DNA of 64,000 nt from an uncultured Bacteroides sp. (lineage in GTDB: Bacteria; Bacteroidota; Bacteroidia; Bacteroidales; Bacteroidaceae). The stretch lies in contig NZ_CABUHK010000004.1 in the NCBI RefSeq assembly GCF_902491285.1, positions 62,001-126,000 on the forward strand. Direction: 5' to 3'. Shown one piece after another: positions 17,106 to 25,261 of this stretch; the stretch's first letter is position 1, and each line of letters starts with the position of its first letter. The notes beneath the pieces were generated by a model. That model was not told the origin of the DNA, did no database searches, and worked only from the letters and a program-made list of their open reading frames with translations. The position numbers and the translations under genes were made by a program.

Positions 17106-18472
17106 AAATAAGAACAGCGCTTACATTAAAGAATACCGGGGTGACGGCTACTGTTTTCCTGCTGTGCATGGTCTTGATTTATCTGGTCAGTGAGCGGACG
17201 CGTGACAAGACTTTTTTCAGAGACTTGAAGAGCGAGGCAGTCACTAAAGCCCATCTGTTTCTTGCCGACCAGGTGGATGCCCGGACTATGCAGTCCATCT
17301 ACCTGAATAATAAGAAATTCATCAACGAAGTAGAGGTAGCCGTTTATACCACAGACTTCCGGATGCTTTACCATGATGCCATACAGAACGATATAATCAA
17401 GGAAACGCAGGAAATGATAGACAATATCCTGCAGAAAAAGGAGATGGAATTTCATGTCGGCAAGTATCAGGGGATTGGTATCGTTTACCCGTTCGGGGGA
17501 AAGGAGTATATAGTCACGGCCGCCGCTTATGACGGTTACGGCTATGACAATCTGCTCGGATTGCAGAAAACGTTGTTCATTTTGTTTGTTGTAGGATTAC
17601 CCCTGTTGTTCGCTGCCGGTTACTTTCTGGCGAGGGTTTCATTGCGACCGATACGTACTATCGTGAGCGAGGCGGAAACGATTACCGCTTCACGGATAGA
17701 CCGCCGTCTTCCGGTGAAGAACGAGAGTGATGAGTTGGGTGAGCTCAGTACGGCTTTCAACGCGTTGCTTGACCGGTTGGAAGTATCGTTCAATTCGCAA
17801 AGGATGTTTGTCAGCAACGTCTCACATGAACTGCGCACGCCGTTGGCCGCCCTTATCGCCGAACTGGATCTGTCTCTGCAGAAAGAGCGTACGGCGGAGC
17901 AGTACTGCTGTGCCATGCAGAATATGCAGCAGGATGCCAGGCGGATGACAAGATTGATTGACGGGCTGTTGAATCTTGCCAAAGCCGATTACCGGAAGGA
18001 AGAAATCAGTATGCGGGATGTCCGGCTGGACGAGCTGTTGCTTGATGTTAGGGAACTGATACTGAGGGCACATCCGGAATATAGTATCGAGCTGCTTTTC
18101 GGGCAGGAAGAGGCGGATGACGACCGTCTGATTACGGTGACGGGAAATCCGTATCTGTTGAATATCGCCTTTTCCAACCTGATAGAGAACAACTGCAAAT
18201 ACTCCGCCAATAACTCCTCGTCTGTCCAGATTTCTTTCTGGGATAAATGGACTGTTGTCCGCCTGTCGGACAGTGGCATCGGTATGTCGGATATCGACAA
18301 GCAGAACCTTTTCACTCTGTTTTATAGAGGAGAAGAAGAAAAGGTGGTGGAGGGACACGGCATCGGCATGGCGTTGTCTCAAAAGATTATCCGTTTGCAC
18401 GGCGGAGACATTGCCGTACACTCGGAACGGGGAGAAGGTACTACATTTGTGGTGGAGCTTCCCCACGTCTGA
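17102..18472 (+). CDS. Membrane sensor histidine kinase
   Basis: 456 residues. Membrane helices near 12-30 and 156-180 enclose a periplasmic sensor loop of about 125 residues. A HAMP linker follows (LARVSLRPIRTIVSEAE), then HisKA with phospho-His242 in NVSHELRTPLAAL, and HATPase_c with NLIENNCKYS, LSDSGIGMS and GHGIGMALSQ. The layout resembles heavy-metal or cation sensing kinases of the CusS class. The gene begins inside the response-regulator stop. With the MgtA gene 178 bp downstream, sensing of extracytoplasmic divalent cations is a reasonable inference, but no metal-binding residues stand out. Confidence 0.9.
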   Translation: MKIRTALTLKNTGVTATVFLLCMVLIYLVSERTRDKTFFRDLKSEAVTKAHLFLADQVDARTMQSIYLNNKKFINEVEVAVYTTDFRMLYHDAIQNDIIKETQEMIDNILQKKEMEFHVGKYQGIGIVYPFGGKEYIVTAAAYDGYGYDNLLGLQKTLFILFVVGLPLLFAAGYFLARVSLRPIRTIVSEAETITASRIDRRLPVKNESDELGELSTAFNALLDRLEVSFNSQRMFVSNVSHELRTPLAALIAELDLSLQKERTAEQYCCAMQNMQQDARRMTRLIDGLLNLAKADYRKEEISMRDVRLDELLLDVRELILRAHPEYSIELLFGQEEADDDRLITVTGNPYLLNIAFSNLIENNCKYSANNSSSVQISFWDKWTVVRLSDSGIGMSDIDKQNLFTLFYRGEEEKVVEGHGIGMALSQKIIRLHGGDIAVHSERGEGTTFVVELPHV

Positions 18473-18529
18473 TACTGTCTGCTTCGTCCGGAAATTCGCC
18501 TGAATAGGTTTTGTTTCTCTCATGATAAG

Positions 18530-18584
18530 TTTCTCTAATAGTTTTCTAATACCACTCTAATAGTTTTCTAACAGTTCCTTATAA
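18530..18584 (+). promoter_or_regulatory. Operator: five tandem 11-bp repeats upstream of the MgtA gene
   Basis: Read from 18530 in steps of exactly 11 bp: TTTCTCTAATA, GTTTTCTAATA, CCACTCTAATA, GTTTTCTAACA, GTTCCTTATAA. OmpR/PhoB-type regulators bind tandem 11-bp direct repeats, two per dimer. The array ends 10 bp before the -7 element, so it covers the -33 region, where an activator would sit. The adjacent response regulator is the obvious candidate. Confidence 0.8.
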
Positions 18585-18594
18585 GAATGCTTCC

Positions 18595-18602
18595 TACTTT
18601 TG
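18595..18602 (+). promoter_or_regulatory. -7 promoter element (TACTTTTG) of the MgtA gene
   Basis: It matches TAnnTTTG and lies 10 bp after the 11-bp repeat array. The start codon is 48 bp downstream. A consensus TTTG -33 element is missing, consistent with activator dependence. Confidence 0.72.
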
Positions 18603-18650
18603 CGGCGCGAAAGGCAAAACAGAGTAATTAATCCATAAAACAAAAGTAAC

Positions 18651-21299
18651 ATGTGGAAGAAGAAAAAACGTAAGGAACAGTTCGCTTTTAATGCCGAGAA
18701 GGTATTTTTGGCCGCAGGACAGCCACTCGAATCGGTTTTCAATTATTTCCGGACAACTCAGCTCGGACTGACTGAAAATGAAGTAGAGAAAAGACAGTCT
18801 CTTTTTGGGAAGAATGAGGTTGTACATGAAAAAAGGAAAAGGCCGCTCATCATGTTTGCCAAGGCATTCATCAACCCTTTTGTGGGAGTACTTACGGCAT
18901 TGGTCGCCATATCCTTTGTGATGGATGTGCTGATGGCAGTTCCCGGTGACCAGGACTGGACTTCCATTATCATCGTCACGACAATGATTGTATTGAGTGC
19001 CATCCTGCGTTTCACACAGGAATGGAAAGCCAGCCGTTCGAGCGAGGCTTTGCAGAAGATGGTGACAAACACCTGCTATGTAAAACGTACGGGAATCCCC
19101 GAGGGGGAAATCAGGATAGAAGAACTGGTGCCGGGGGACATTGTGATGCTCGCTGCCGGCGACATGATTCCTGCCGATATCCGCATCGTCGAAGCGAAGG
19201 ACTTGTTTGTCAGCCAGTCCACCCTGACGGGTGAATCCGACGCGGTAGAGAAGACCCCTAAGGGGATGGGCAAGAAATATCATAAGGGGAGTGTGGTGGA
19301 ACTGGACAACATCTGCTACATGGGTTCCAACGTGGTGAGCGGATCGGCCAAAGGGATCGTTTTTGAGACCGGAAACAATACTTACCTGGGAACCATTGCC
19401 AAGAGTATAGCCGGACATCGCGCAGCTACGGCTTTCGACAAGGGTATCACTAAAGTGAGCTTGTTGCTTATACGTTTCATGTTGATTATGGTTCCGATAG
19501 TGTTCCTTGTAAACGGCATTACGAAGGGGGACTGGATGGAAGCGTTTATCTTTGCTATATCAGTGGCAGTGGGGCTGACTCCTGAGATGCTTCCCATGAT
19601 TGTGACCGCCAATCTGTCAAAGGGGGCTTTGAATATGTCGCGGAAGAAAACAATTGTAAAGGATCTGAATGCCATCCAGAACTTCGGTGCCATGAACATA
19701 CTCTGTACCGACAAGACCGGTACGCTAACACAAGACCATATCGTGTTGGAACGCCATGTCAATGCTGACGGTACCGAGGACAAGGAGAACCGTATCCTGA
19801 GGCACGCTTACTTTAACAGTTATTTCCAGACCGGGCTGAAAAACCTGATGGACCGTGCTGTCCTTTCACATGTCAAGGAACTGAATCTTGAGTCTTTGAG
19901 CAATGTTTACAGGAAGGTGGATGAGATTCCGTTCGACTTTACCCGACGCCGGATGTCGGTCGTGGTGGAGGACAACAATGGCAAGCGTCAGATTATCACC
20001 AAAGGAGCCGTGGAAGAAATGTTGGGTATCTGCGCTTATGCCGAATTGGGCGGCGAGGTACGTCCGCTCACCGGGGATATACGGATGAGGGCGCAAAAGT
20101 TTGTCGGGGAGATGAACAATCAGGGGATGCGTGTCCTTGCCCTTGCCCATAAGAGTTTTCTGAGCAAGGAGAACAACTTTGCCGTGGAGGATGAGCAGGA
20201 GATGGTGCTGATAGGTTATCTGGCATTTCTCGATCCGCCCAAGGAGTCGGCGGCACAGGCTATCCGCCAGTTGCACGGGCACGGTGTGGAAGTCAAGGTG
20301 CTTTCCGGTGACAATGATGCTGTGGTGAAGACTATTTCACGGCAGGTAGGCATTGATACCTCTACTGCCGTCACGGGGCCCGAACTGGAAAAGATGAATG
20401 AAGAGGAGAAGATGAAGGCTGTTGCAGTGGGGAATATCTTCTCCAAATTGACACCGATGCAGAAGGTGGAGATTATCCAACTCTTGCAGAAGCAGAAGAA
20501 TACGGTCGGTTTTCTGGGAGACGGCATTAATGACGCGGCTGCACTGCGTGAATCAGACATAGGTATCTCCGTAGATTCGGCTGTGGACATCGCCAAGGAA
20601 AGCGCCGATATCATCCTGCTTGAAAAAGACCTGATGGTGCTGGAGAACGGTGTGCTCGAAGGACGCAAGACGTTCGGGAATATTATCAAGTATGTGAAGA
20701 TGACTGCCAGTTCTAACTTCGGCAATATGTTCAGCGTACTGGTTGCCAGTGCCTTCCTGCCGTTCCTGCCGATGATGCCTATCCACATACTGATTCAGAA
20801 CTTGCTTTATGATATATCCCAGACAACCATTCCGTTTGACCGCATGGATCCGGAATACTTGCGTAAGCCCCGGATCTGGGATTCTTCCGATTTGAGCCGC
20901 TTTATGATTTGGATCGGGCCTATCAGTTCCATCTTCGATATTGTGACTTACATTGTGATGTGGTGGTTCTTCAGTTGCCGTACTCCTGAAATGGCATCTT
21001 TGTTCCAGTCGGGATGGTTTGTCGTTGGGCTGCTGTCACAGACGTTAATCGTACACATGATTCGTACACGCAAGGTTCCGTTCTTCCAGAGCACGGCATC
21101 TTGGCCGGTACTGATAATGACATTCTCGATTATGGCTATCGGTATCTATGTGCCATTCTCACCGTTCGGCGCTTCTATCGGTCTGACACCGCTTCCATGG
21201 AGTTATTTCCCCTGGCTCGTCGGCATCCTGCTCGCTTACTGTATGCTGACGCAGGGACTGAAGGTGCTCTATATCCGTGCATTCAAACGTTGGCTATAA
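18651..21299 (+). CDS. mgtA: MgtA/MgtB-type Mg2+-importing P-type ATPase
   Basis: 882 residues, the usual length of P3B Mg2+-importing ATPases of the inner membrane. The actuator motif is TLTGESDAVEK, the phosphorylation motif is DKTGT with Asp354, the nucleotide-binding domain carries KGAVEEM, and the hinge has GDGINDAAALRESDIGISVD. The N-terminal Lys-rich cytoplasmic tail (MWKKKKRKEQ) and the LTENEVEKRQSLFGKNEV segment are typical of MgtA. About ten membrane helices are evident. It is preceded by a tandem-repeat operator and followed after 11 bp by an OprB-like porin, suggesting a route for the ion across both membranes. Confidence 0.92.
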   Translation: MWKKKKRKEQFAFNAEKVFLAAGQPLESVFNYFRTTQLGLTENEVEKRQSLFGKNEVVHEKRKRPLIMFAKAFINPFVGVLTALVAISFVMDVLMAVPGDQDWTSIIIVTTMIVLSAILRFTQEWKASRSSEALQKMVTNTCYVKRTGIPEGEIRIEELVPGDIVMLAAGDMIPADIRIVEAKDLFVSQSTLTGESDAVEKTPKGMGKKYHKGSVVELDNICYMGSNVVSGSAKGIVFETGNNTYLGTIAKSIAGHRAATAFDKGITKVSLLLIRFMLIMVPIVFLVNGITKGDWMEAFIFAISVAVGLTPEMLPMIVTANLSKGALNMSRKKTIVKDLNAIQNFGAMNILCTDKTGTLTQDHIVLERHVNADGTEDKENRILRHAYFNSYFQTGLKNLMDRAVLSHVKELNLESLSNVYRKVDEIPFDFTRRRMSVVVEDNNGKRQIITKGAVEEMLGICAYAELGGEVRPLTGDIRMRAQKFVGEMNNQGMRVLALAHKSFLSKENNFAVEDEQEMVLIGYLAFLDPPKESAAQAIRQLHGHGVEVKVLSGDNDAVVKTISRQVGIDTSTAVTGPELEKMNEEEKMKAVAVGNIFSKLTPMQKVEIIQLLQKQKNTVGFLGDGINDAAALRESDIGISVDSAVDIAKESADIILLEKDLMVLENGVLEGRKTFGNIIKYVKMTASSNFGNMFSVLVASAFLPFLPMMPIHILIQNLLYDISQTTIPFDRMDPEYLRKPRIWDSSDLSRFMIWIGPISSIFDIVTYIVMWWFFSCRTPEMASLFQSGWFVVGLLSQTLIVHMIRTRKVPFFQSTASWPVLIMTFSIMAIGIYVPFSPFGASIGLTPLPWSYFPWLVGILLAYCMLTQGLKVLYIRAFKRWL

Positions 21300-21310
21300 A
21301 AACTGCGGTT

Positions 21311-22351
21311 ATGAAATTGAAGACAATGCTTTTCTTTGTGGGCTGTACGATACCTTGTATGGCTTATACCCAGACATTCGGTGGTGCATATACCACCGAA
21401 TGGCAATGGGATATGAAGAAGAATACCAACTGGGTGAACCTGCTCCGGTTGGATATGAACCTGCCCTTGTGGAAGAGCGGCTCGCTGGAAGCTGCCACCA
21501 TTCATGTGGCAAAGACGAACGAAAATATCATTGATGACTGGCAGACTTTCTCCAATATCGAGGAAGACAATATTTTTGCAGCTATCGCCATGATGGGATA
21601 TAGGCATATGTGGAAAAAAGCGCGCCTGTTTGTCGGAGTACGCAATGTGAATGAGGACTTTTTCACGTCCGATGTCACTTCGCTCTTTACGGGCAGCTCT
21701 TGTGGTATTTTTCCTACGGTTTCGGCTAGTTATCCGATTTCCAATTATCCTTTGGCGGGACTGACGGTGTATTTTGACGTGAGTTTTGGCGGATGGACTT
21801 TTAAAAACAGCCTGTACAACGGTGCAGGTTATAATGGATGGAACCGGCATGACAACCCGTTCCTTGTCCGGCCGAAACGGGATGGGGTTTTCGATATGGC
21901 GCAACTGGAGTATGAATGTGGAAACGGACATTACTTTGCGGGGGCGGCTGTACACAACAGGCGGTATCCCGTTGACGAAGAGGGGCGACTATCTCCTATG
22001 GGGGAAGCCTTGAAGCAGACGAGTTGTGCCTGGTGGGTGTATGGTGAACAGCCTGTATGGAAAGCTGGCAACAAGAACGTTATCCTGATGGCGCAGTATT
22101 CGGAGAACACGTGCAGGCAGAGCGGCTGTTACCGGTATGCGGAGGCAGGCTGTGCGTATGCCGGCGGGAGCGGCCGGCTTGGGATGTCGGGACAGTATGC
22201 CCGATTCTTTCAGGGTAAGGAGTGGTCATTGGAGCTGACGTGGAACAAGGCTGTCAGTGAGTCTTTGTTCATCCAGCCCATTCTCCAGTATGTCAGGAAC
22301 GGGAATGGAAACTTCACGGTACTTAGCGCGCGTGTCCATTACAGTTTTTGA
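21311..22351 (+). CDS. OprB-like outer-membrane porin
   Basis: 346 residues from the ATG at 21311, 11 bp after mgtA. The frame is open further upstream inside mgtA, but only this start gives a signal peptide (MKLKTMLFFVGCTIPCMA). The mature part consists of amphipathic beta-strands rich in aromatic residues. The stretch NPFLVRPKRDGVFDMAQLEYE and the final ARVHYSF resemble carbohydrate-selective porins of the OprB family. Here it probably serves the MgtA operon by letting solute or cation through the outer membrane; the link to sugar is not supported by the neighbours. Confidence 0.72.
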   Translation: MKLKTMLFFVGCTIPCMAYTQTFGGAYTTEWQWDMKKNTNWVNLLRLDMNLPLWKSGSLEAATIHVAKTNENIIDDWQTFSNIEEDNIFAAIAMMGYRHMWKKARLFVGVRNVNEDFFTSDVTSLFTGSSCGIFPTVSASYPISNYPLAGLTVYFDVSFGGWTFKNSLYNGAGYNGWNRHDNPFLVRPKRDGVFDMAQLEYECGNGHYFAGAAVHNRRYPVDEEGRLSPMGEALKQTSCAWWVYGEQPVWKAGNKNVILMAQYSENTCRQSGCYRYAEAGCAYAGGSGRLGMSGQYARFFQGKEWSLELTWNKAVSESLFIQPILQYVRNGNGNFTVLSARVHYSF

Positions 22352-22407
22352 CCTGCGGTTTCCAAAGTGAGCTTTATCGGATTATAAATTAAAAAAACAG
22401 AAAAGTT

Positions 22408-22446
22408 ATGGTTACAAATGTGGAAAGACTTTTACGAGCGTTTTGA
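22408..22446 (+). other. Possible 12-codon leader frame overlapping the LytTR gene start
   Basis: An ATG preceded by a purine-rich stretch (AACAGAAAAG) opens a 12-codon frame that ends in TGA at 22444-22446. The LytTR start at 22418 lies inside it in another frame. Translation of the short frame could affect initiation of the larger gene; it may equally be chance. Confidence 0.3.
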
Positions 22447-22837
22447 ACGCGCCATGCAGAAGGCGGAGCAATGGCTTCGGATGCACGATTTACTCAATAT
22501 ATCTGAGTCTGCTGCAAGGCAACTATTGTTGAAGTCGGAGTATAAGAATGTAGCGCTGTCTGTTGATACTATTCTATATATCGAGTCGATAGACAATTAT
22601 GTCAAAGTACATCTTACCGACGGTTCATCGGTACTTTCTAAAATTCCCTTGCGAAGCATCGAAGAGCAACTGCCACAGGGAGAGTTCATCCGCATACATC
22701 GTTCGTTTGTGGTGCCGCGAAACCGTATCACGAGGTTCACACGTTCGGAAGTGATGTTGGCAAAAACCGGCAAGAGCCTGCCGGTCGGGAAGAAGTACGC
22801 GGAAGACGTAATGATGCTTCTGGGGAAGGACGAATAA
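22418..22837 (+). CDS. LytTR-domain DNA-binding regulator without receiver domain
   Basis: 139 residues. After an about 40-residue helical N-terminus comes a LytTR domain: DTILYIESIDNYVKVHLTDGS split as ILYIESIDNYVKVHL, then PLRSIEEQLPQGEFIRIHRSFVVPR and a final LPVGKKYAEDVM. LytTR proteins bind DNA through beta-strands and usually carry a receiver domain, which is missing here. It follows the porin by 66 bp and is probably part of the same transcript. It may feed back on this locus or regulate unlinked genes. Confidence 0.85.
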   Translation: MWKDFYERFERAMQKAEQWLRMHDLLNISESAARQLLLKSEYKNVALSVDTILYIESIDNYVKVHLTDGSSVLSKIPLRSIEEQLPQGEFIRIHRSFVVPRNRITRFTRSEVMLAKTGKSLPVGKKYAEDVMMLLGKDE

Positions 22838-22873
22838 TGCAAAAGGAACATTCTGTTTGTGAATAGATTAGGA

Positions 22874-23437
22874 TTAATAGTACTTTTCGATTCCGCCGAA
22901 TCCTTTTATTATCTTATTTTCTTTCGTCTTGTTGATAAAGTTGTTTAACCGTTTTTCAAATTCTTCCGGTCGTTTCCTTGCCACTTCAATGTATGCGATT
23001 CGGATACGTTTATATGCGTCGGAAAAATGTTGGTAGTTCTTCCAGGTTATTTTATCTTCTTTCAGCCTGTCGACTATATCATTGGGAAAAATGAAAGGAG
23101 CAGACAAAACATCTTGTATTTTATCCTCAAACTTAGGGTGTATCATTTTATTTTCCAACAGCCATTTAAGTCTTTCTTTATTGGCTTGCGAATAGGTGCT
23201 TTTAGGGTTTCGAGGCGTGAAATGCTGAATTTTATGTTCTTTGTCAAGTGACTTGATTGTACTGTCAATCCACTCGAAACAAAGGGCTTCTTCAACAGCG
23301 TCATTGTACGTTATGCTTTTTTTTCCCGAAGCTTTGCTGGGAAACACAAACCAAATCTCATTGGCAGTCTCGAAGTTGTCGGACAGCCACTTGCGCCAGT
23401 CTTTCCTGTCTTCAAAATATTTTATTTCTATTGGCAT
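22874..23437 (-). CDS. YdeI/OmpD-associated family protein
   Basis: 187 residues. The N-terminal half has the family pattern WLSDNFETANEIWFVFPSK, then NDAVEEALCFEWIDS and FTPRNPKSTYSQANKERL, seen in bacterial YdeI-like proteins. The C-terminal part (KNYQHFSDAYKRIRIAYIEVA, then RPEEFEKRLNN) is the OmdA region. Family members are small cytosolic proteins linked to resistance to cationic peptides in a few bacteria, but the biochemical role is unknown. The gene stands alone and converges with the LytTR gene. Confidence 0.85.
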   Translation of the reverse strand: MPIEIKYFEDRKDWRKWLSDNFETANEIWFVFPSKASGKKSITYNDAVEEALCFEWIDSTIKSLDKEHKIQHFTPRNPKSTYSQANKERLKWLLENKMIHPKFEDKIQDVLSAPFIFPNDIVDRLKEDKITWKNYQHFSDAYKRIRIAYIEVARKRPEEFEKRLNNFINKTKENKIIKGFGGIEKYY

Positions 23438-23893
23438 GGTAAGTTATTCCTCCTGTTTTTGTTTAAAATGTCTCACTGTATTTCCAAAGTTTCATACTGA
23501 TTGCATTTATGATTTGTCGCAATATAGCGATATTTAGGGTGGGGGATGAAACTTATCGTGAAGTTTTAAGTGTTATTTAGAAAATTAAGCCATAGCTGCT
23601 TTTGTGTGGCCAAGTCGTGGAACTATAATTGTGGAGAGCTGCATTTTGTTTTTCGGCAAGTACTTTTTGTGCTTGTAGGGTAATCTGATGTGATTTGTTT
23701 AAATTTCGGTGAAAATGTGGGTGTTTGGGGTGGATATATTAAAAAATGAACAAAAAAATAAAAAATAGATATTGATAGCAATCTGCCTATTTGTTTATTT
23801 TGCATAAAATTAACTAGAAGCTATTGGAATTTGTAATACTGCTATACTGAGTTGTATTAGGTTTAAAGTTTGTGTTAACTAAGAATTTGTATT
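23438..23893. other. 456-bp AT-rich intergenic region
   Basis: It separates the divergent YdeI gene and the SusC/SusD operon that starts at 23894. I see no reading frame of substance, no strong hairpin and no exact TAnnTTTG; near matches such as TTAAAGTTTG around 23862 are possible promoters of the operon. Confidence 0.5.
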
Positions 23894-25237
23894 ATGAAAA
23901 AAAAGTATCTATGGGGAGTAGCTTTCTGTATGCTGGTTTGCATTTGGAGCTGCTCCGATCAGGATGATAATTCAATAAATCCTGATAAGATGATTCAAAT
24001 GTATGGTTATCCGTATAATTTGCAGAGTGGAGTTATTTGGCAAAGTAATCCAAATGTAATTATTTCGAGTATTCCTTATATATATGAGGATACTTACGAG
24101 AAGAACGGTACGACGGTGACTGATCGTGTGGAAGGTTTTCGTGCCGGTGATGAACGGATTGAGACCGGTAACTTCATGCTTTCACTCTATGAAACAGGAC
24201 TTTACGGCAATATGGAATTGGAAAAAGCCCAGGGTGAGGGGGCTTGTATCTGTTTTCATCTGGCATCTCCGGAACTCGGAGAATTGGTGCCGGGAAAATA
24301 CGTGTTTGGCACAGATAAGAAACCCTATACTTTCATCGGGTATTGTTCGTCCGATTACAATACCCAGAATAAGGAGAACATTCCTGCTACCCTTTCTGAA
24401 GGAGAAGTGACTGTTGAAAAGAATGGTGATAATTATCGTGTCGTATTTCAATGTAAAACGACTTTTGGCGGAGATATTGCGGGAGAGTATAATGGGACGC
24501 TTCAGCAGCATAGAGTGTCACAGGTTAGCTCTACCGAATATAACAATGTCTCTTTGTCGGGGTTGATGGATGAGGTGGAAATTGTGATGTGGTATACGGG
24601 GGATGTAATACGTAGTATTCTTGACCAAATCGGTCTTGAAGGCTTTCCTCTCAAGGATGGTGCAGAAATGATAGGTTTGATCGTTGACGGAGAGAAGTTC
24701 ATCGACCCCGAAAGTTCGGGTACTGATTTTGATACTGAATACAATGGAATGTCATTGTTCTCCTTAAGCACAGGCTTAAGTCAAATAGCAAATAACGCTA
24801 GAAAAAATAAAGAACTGATAGATTTGGCATTGACGTGGAATAAAGAACAAGAGGCATTTTATTTTGAATCGCCCATACGTGTACGCAGTATGTTGGATCA
24901 TAATTCTAAGTATGATTTCCCTTGTCATACCATTTATATGAATGCACCCGAAAGTTTTACGGAGGCTGATTTTGAGAATTTGAGTGCAGATGATTTCTCT
25001 TTTCAAATTACCGAAGAAAAGGTTAAGGTGGCAATAGCAGATTTTAAGCCTGCCTACGTTTTCTTCCAGACAGGAAAAGGGGTTTTGGGTGTCATAAAAG
25101 TAAAATCCTACATTCCGCAGGATATGAAAACTGAATATGATGTATATAGTAGCGGTTATATCGATTCCCCCTTGAATCCATCCCTTCAACTGGAAATCAA
25201 ATGCCCGGCAGTTGTAGCCAACCCGCAAATCAGATAA
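23894..25237 (+). CDS. Surface lipoprotein of unknown function, first gene of a SusC/SusD operon
   Basis: 447 residues with a lipoprotein signal ending IWSC (Cys20). The mature protein is beta-rich with few recognisable motifs; segments such as YEKNGTTVTDRVEGF and LPGKYVFGTDKKPYTFIGY suggest a jelly-roll or transthyretin-like fold. I do not recognise the family with confidence. The gap to SusC is 24 bp, so the gene is co-transcribed. Lipoproteins in this position are often surface ligand-binding partners of the SusC/SusD complex. No catalytic motif is visible. Confidence 0.8.
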   Translation: MKKKYLWGVAFCMLVCIWSCSDQDDNSINPDKMIQMYGYPYNLQSGVIWQSNPNVIISSIPYIYEDTYEKNGTTVTDRVEGFRAGDERIETGNFMLSLYETGLYGNMELEKAQGEGACICFHLASPELGELVPGKYVFGTDKKPYTFIGYCSSDYNTQNKENIPATLSEGEVTVEKNGDNYRVVFQCKTTFGGDIAGEYNGTLQQHRVSQVSSTEYNNVSLSGLMDEVEIVMWYTGDVIRSILDQIGLEGFPLKDGAEMIGLIVDGEKFIDPESSGTDFDTEYNGMSLFSLSTGLSQIANNARKNKELIDLALTWNKEQEAFYFESPIRVRSMLDHNSKYDFPCHTIYMNAPESFTEADFENLSADDFSFQITEEKVKVAIADFKPAYVFFQTGKGVLGVIKVKSYIPQDMKTEYDVYSSGYIDSPLNPSLQLEIKCPAVVANPQIR

Positions 25238-25261
25238 TCTAATAAAAAAACACAGAACATT

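Noticed and set aside
18651..21299. Mg2+-sensing leader RNA before mgtA
   Set aside because: The leader from the predicted start of transcription to the ATG is only about 40 nt, too short for a riboswitch of the known Mg2+ type.
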